A stretch of 64,000 nucleotides of DNA from an uncultured Aquimarina sp. Its GTDB lineage: Bacteria; Bacteroidota; Bacteroidia; Flavobacteriales; Flavobacteriaceae. Shown in pieces: positions 63,020 to 64,000 of this stretch. The DNA lies in NCBI GenBank assembly GCA_947489685.1, contig CANLEM010000004.1, positions 248,001 through 312,000 on the forward strand, in the 5' to 3' direction. Made by a program: the position numbers and the translations under genes. Numbering within the stretch: the stretch's first letter is position 1; each line of letters begins with the position of its first letter. The notes beneath the pieces are model-generated. The model searched no databases and was not told where the DNA came from. It worked only from the letters and a program-made list of their open reading frames with translations.

Positions 63020-64000
63020 TTATACCACTATTTCATGCGGCACATGAAATAGTTTTTCATTCAAAAATCGTAAAGTTGGTATCTTATCTTTTGTATCTAC
63101 CAATAATGAGATGTTATTATTGCTTCCTCCGTATGAGACCATTCTTACAGGAATATAATTTAGAATTTCGAATAACTTATAGGAGTTTCTATCGTTAATT
63201 ACAGATTCTCCAACAATGCATATAATACTATGGTTTTGTTCGACTGTAACTTCGGCATATGTTTCTATTTCTCTAACAATCTCGTCGAGGTTACTTATAT
63301 TATCTATAGTTAATGATATTGCTATTTCGGAAGTAGTAATCATATCTATAGAGGTATGATAATTATCAAAAACCTCAAAAATTCTCCTCAAATACCCATG
63401 AGCCATTAGCATCCTGTTAGATTTAATTTTGATCGCTGTAATACCGTCTTTTGCAGAAATAGCTTTGAGTCCTTTTCTATAGGTTTTATTAGAAATTATA
63501 GTTCCAGAAGCTTCTGGGTCAAAAGTATTTTTTAACAGTACAGGGATTTCTTTATCCACGACCGGGGATACGGTTTGAGGGTGCAAAATTTTAGCTCCAA
63601 AGTAAGCCAGTTCTGCTGCCTCATTATAGGTAAGATGCGCTATCGGTTGCGTCTCCTCTACATATCTTGGGTCGTTATTATGCAACCCATCGATATCGGT
63701 CCATATTTGGATTTCGGAAGCATTAACCGCAGCACCTATAATAGTAGCCGTATAATCACTTCCTCCTCTTTTTAAATGACTAATGTCTCCTTCAAGGTTT
63801 CTACACACAAAACCTTGAGTAATATAAATTGACGATTGAACACCTTCTTCGAACATTTTGTTAATTCTCCTACTTACTTCTAATATATCAGGATTTTCGG
63901 CAGTACCCACATGCATAAAATCTTTGGCATCCAAAAGTACGTTTTCAATTTGTAGAGATTTTAGGAAGCCCGAAAAAATATACGTTAAAAGAGTCTCTCC
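63020..64000 (-). CDS. lysC: Aspartate kinase, 5'-truncated by the window edge
   Basis: The frame is open to position 64000, encoding 326 residues of the C-terminal part; the start lies outside. GETLLTYIFSGFLKSL and LLDAKDFM match the middle of aspartokinases; FVCRNLEGDISHLKRGGSDYTATIIGAAVNA and WTDIDGLHNNDPRYV are the substrate and nucleotide sites. Two ACT domains end the protein at HEIVV with no homoserine dehydrogenase following, so it is monofunctional. It makes aspartyl phosphate for lysine, threonine and methionine. Confidence 0.95.
   Translation of the reverse strand, partial: GETLLTYIFSGFLKSLQIENVLLDAKDFMHVGTAENPDILEVSRRINKMFEEGVQSSIYITQGFVCRNLEGDISHLKRGGSDYTATIIGAAVNASEIQIWTDIDGLHNNDPRYVEETQPIAHLTYNEAAELAYFGAKILHPQTVSPVVDKEIPVLLKNTFDPEASGTIISNKTYRKGLKAISAKDGITAIKIKSNRMLMAHGYLRRIFEVFDNYHTSIDMITTSEIAISLTIDNISNLDEIVREIETYAEVTVEQNHSIICIVGESVINDRNSYKLFEILNYIPVRMVSYGGSNNNISLLVDTKDKIPTLRFLNEKLFHVPHEIVV

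Noticed and set aside
1..64000. CRISPR arrays, insertion sequences, prophage or integrase genes
   Set aside because: No regularly spaced repeats, transposase, integrase or phage proteins were seen on either strand.

Overview
The window is low-GC, gene-dense chromosome from a member of the Bacteroidota, most likely a marine, alginate-degrading Flavobacteriaceae (Aquimarina-like is a guess). Signs are SusC/SusD pairs, DUF4249 and STN-type TonB receptors, N-acylornithine-type ArgF', lipoproteins with an early Cys, promoter boxes matching TAnnTTTG, and weak or absent Shine-Dalgarno sequences. No rRNA, tRNA, insertion sequence, prophage or CRISPR array was seen.

Layout. 1-8.2 kb is mixed housekeeping: a cyclase-family hydrolase, a subtilisin-like lipoprotein protease, orphan small ORFs beside a 23-bp perfect inverted repeat, acetyl-CoA synthetase, a Tat-signal hydroxypyruvate isomerase-like protein and a fructokinase-type kinase. 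8.2-17.5 kb is one minus-strand arginine operon (GNAT-argG-argC-proC-argD-argF'-argB-argE-argH), headed by a GC-rich leader encoding a short Arg-rich peptide and closed by a terminator.

17.6-37 kb is a complete alginate utilisation locus. It holds two PL7 lyases, a PL6 lyase, a PL17 oligoalginate lyase, KdgF, SusC/SusD, a PKD surface lipoprotein, two FadR-type GntR regulators, an MFS transporter, a DEH reductase-type SDR, KdgK and KdgA. Polymer is cut outside, oligomers are imported by SusCD, reduced to unsaturated monomer by PL17, linearised by KdgF, transported inward, reduced to KDG, phosphorylated and cleaved to pyruvate and glyceraldehyde-3-phosphate. Copies of a TGGTnnACCA palindrome sit on the promoters of four of these units.

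37-45.5 kb holds an OmpW/OprF-like small barrel and the minus-strand operon ilvD-ilvB-ilvN-ilvC-ilvA. Upstream of ilvD lie two consecutive 20-residue Ile/Val-rich leader peptides, each followed by its own antiterminator segment and intrinsic terminator: a tandem transcription attenuator and the most striking find here. A four-gene two-component operon directly precedes it.

48-53 kb carries a DUF2891 lipoprotein, an Nramp-fold transporter that lacks the metal-binding motifs, and pxpA-pxpB-pxpC (5-oxoprolinase). 53-62.4 kb holds the YifB/ComM ATPase and an envelope operon of unknown substrate (secreted protein, STN TonB receptor, two DUF4249 lipoproteins, MG2-like protein). The window ends inside an aspartate kinase gene followed by two terminators.
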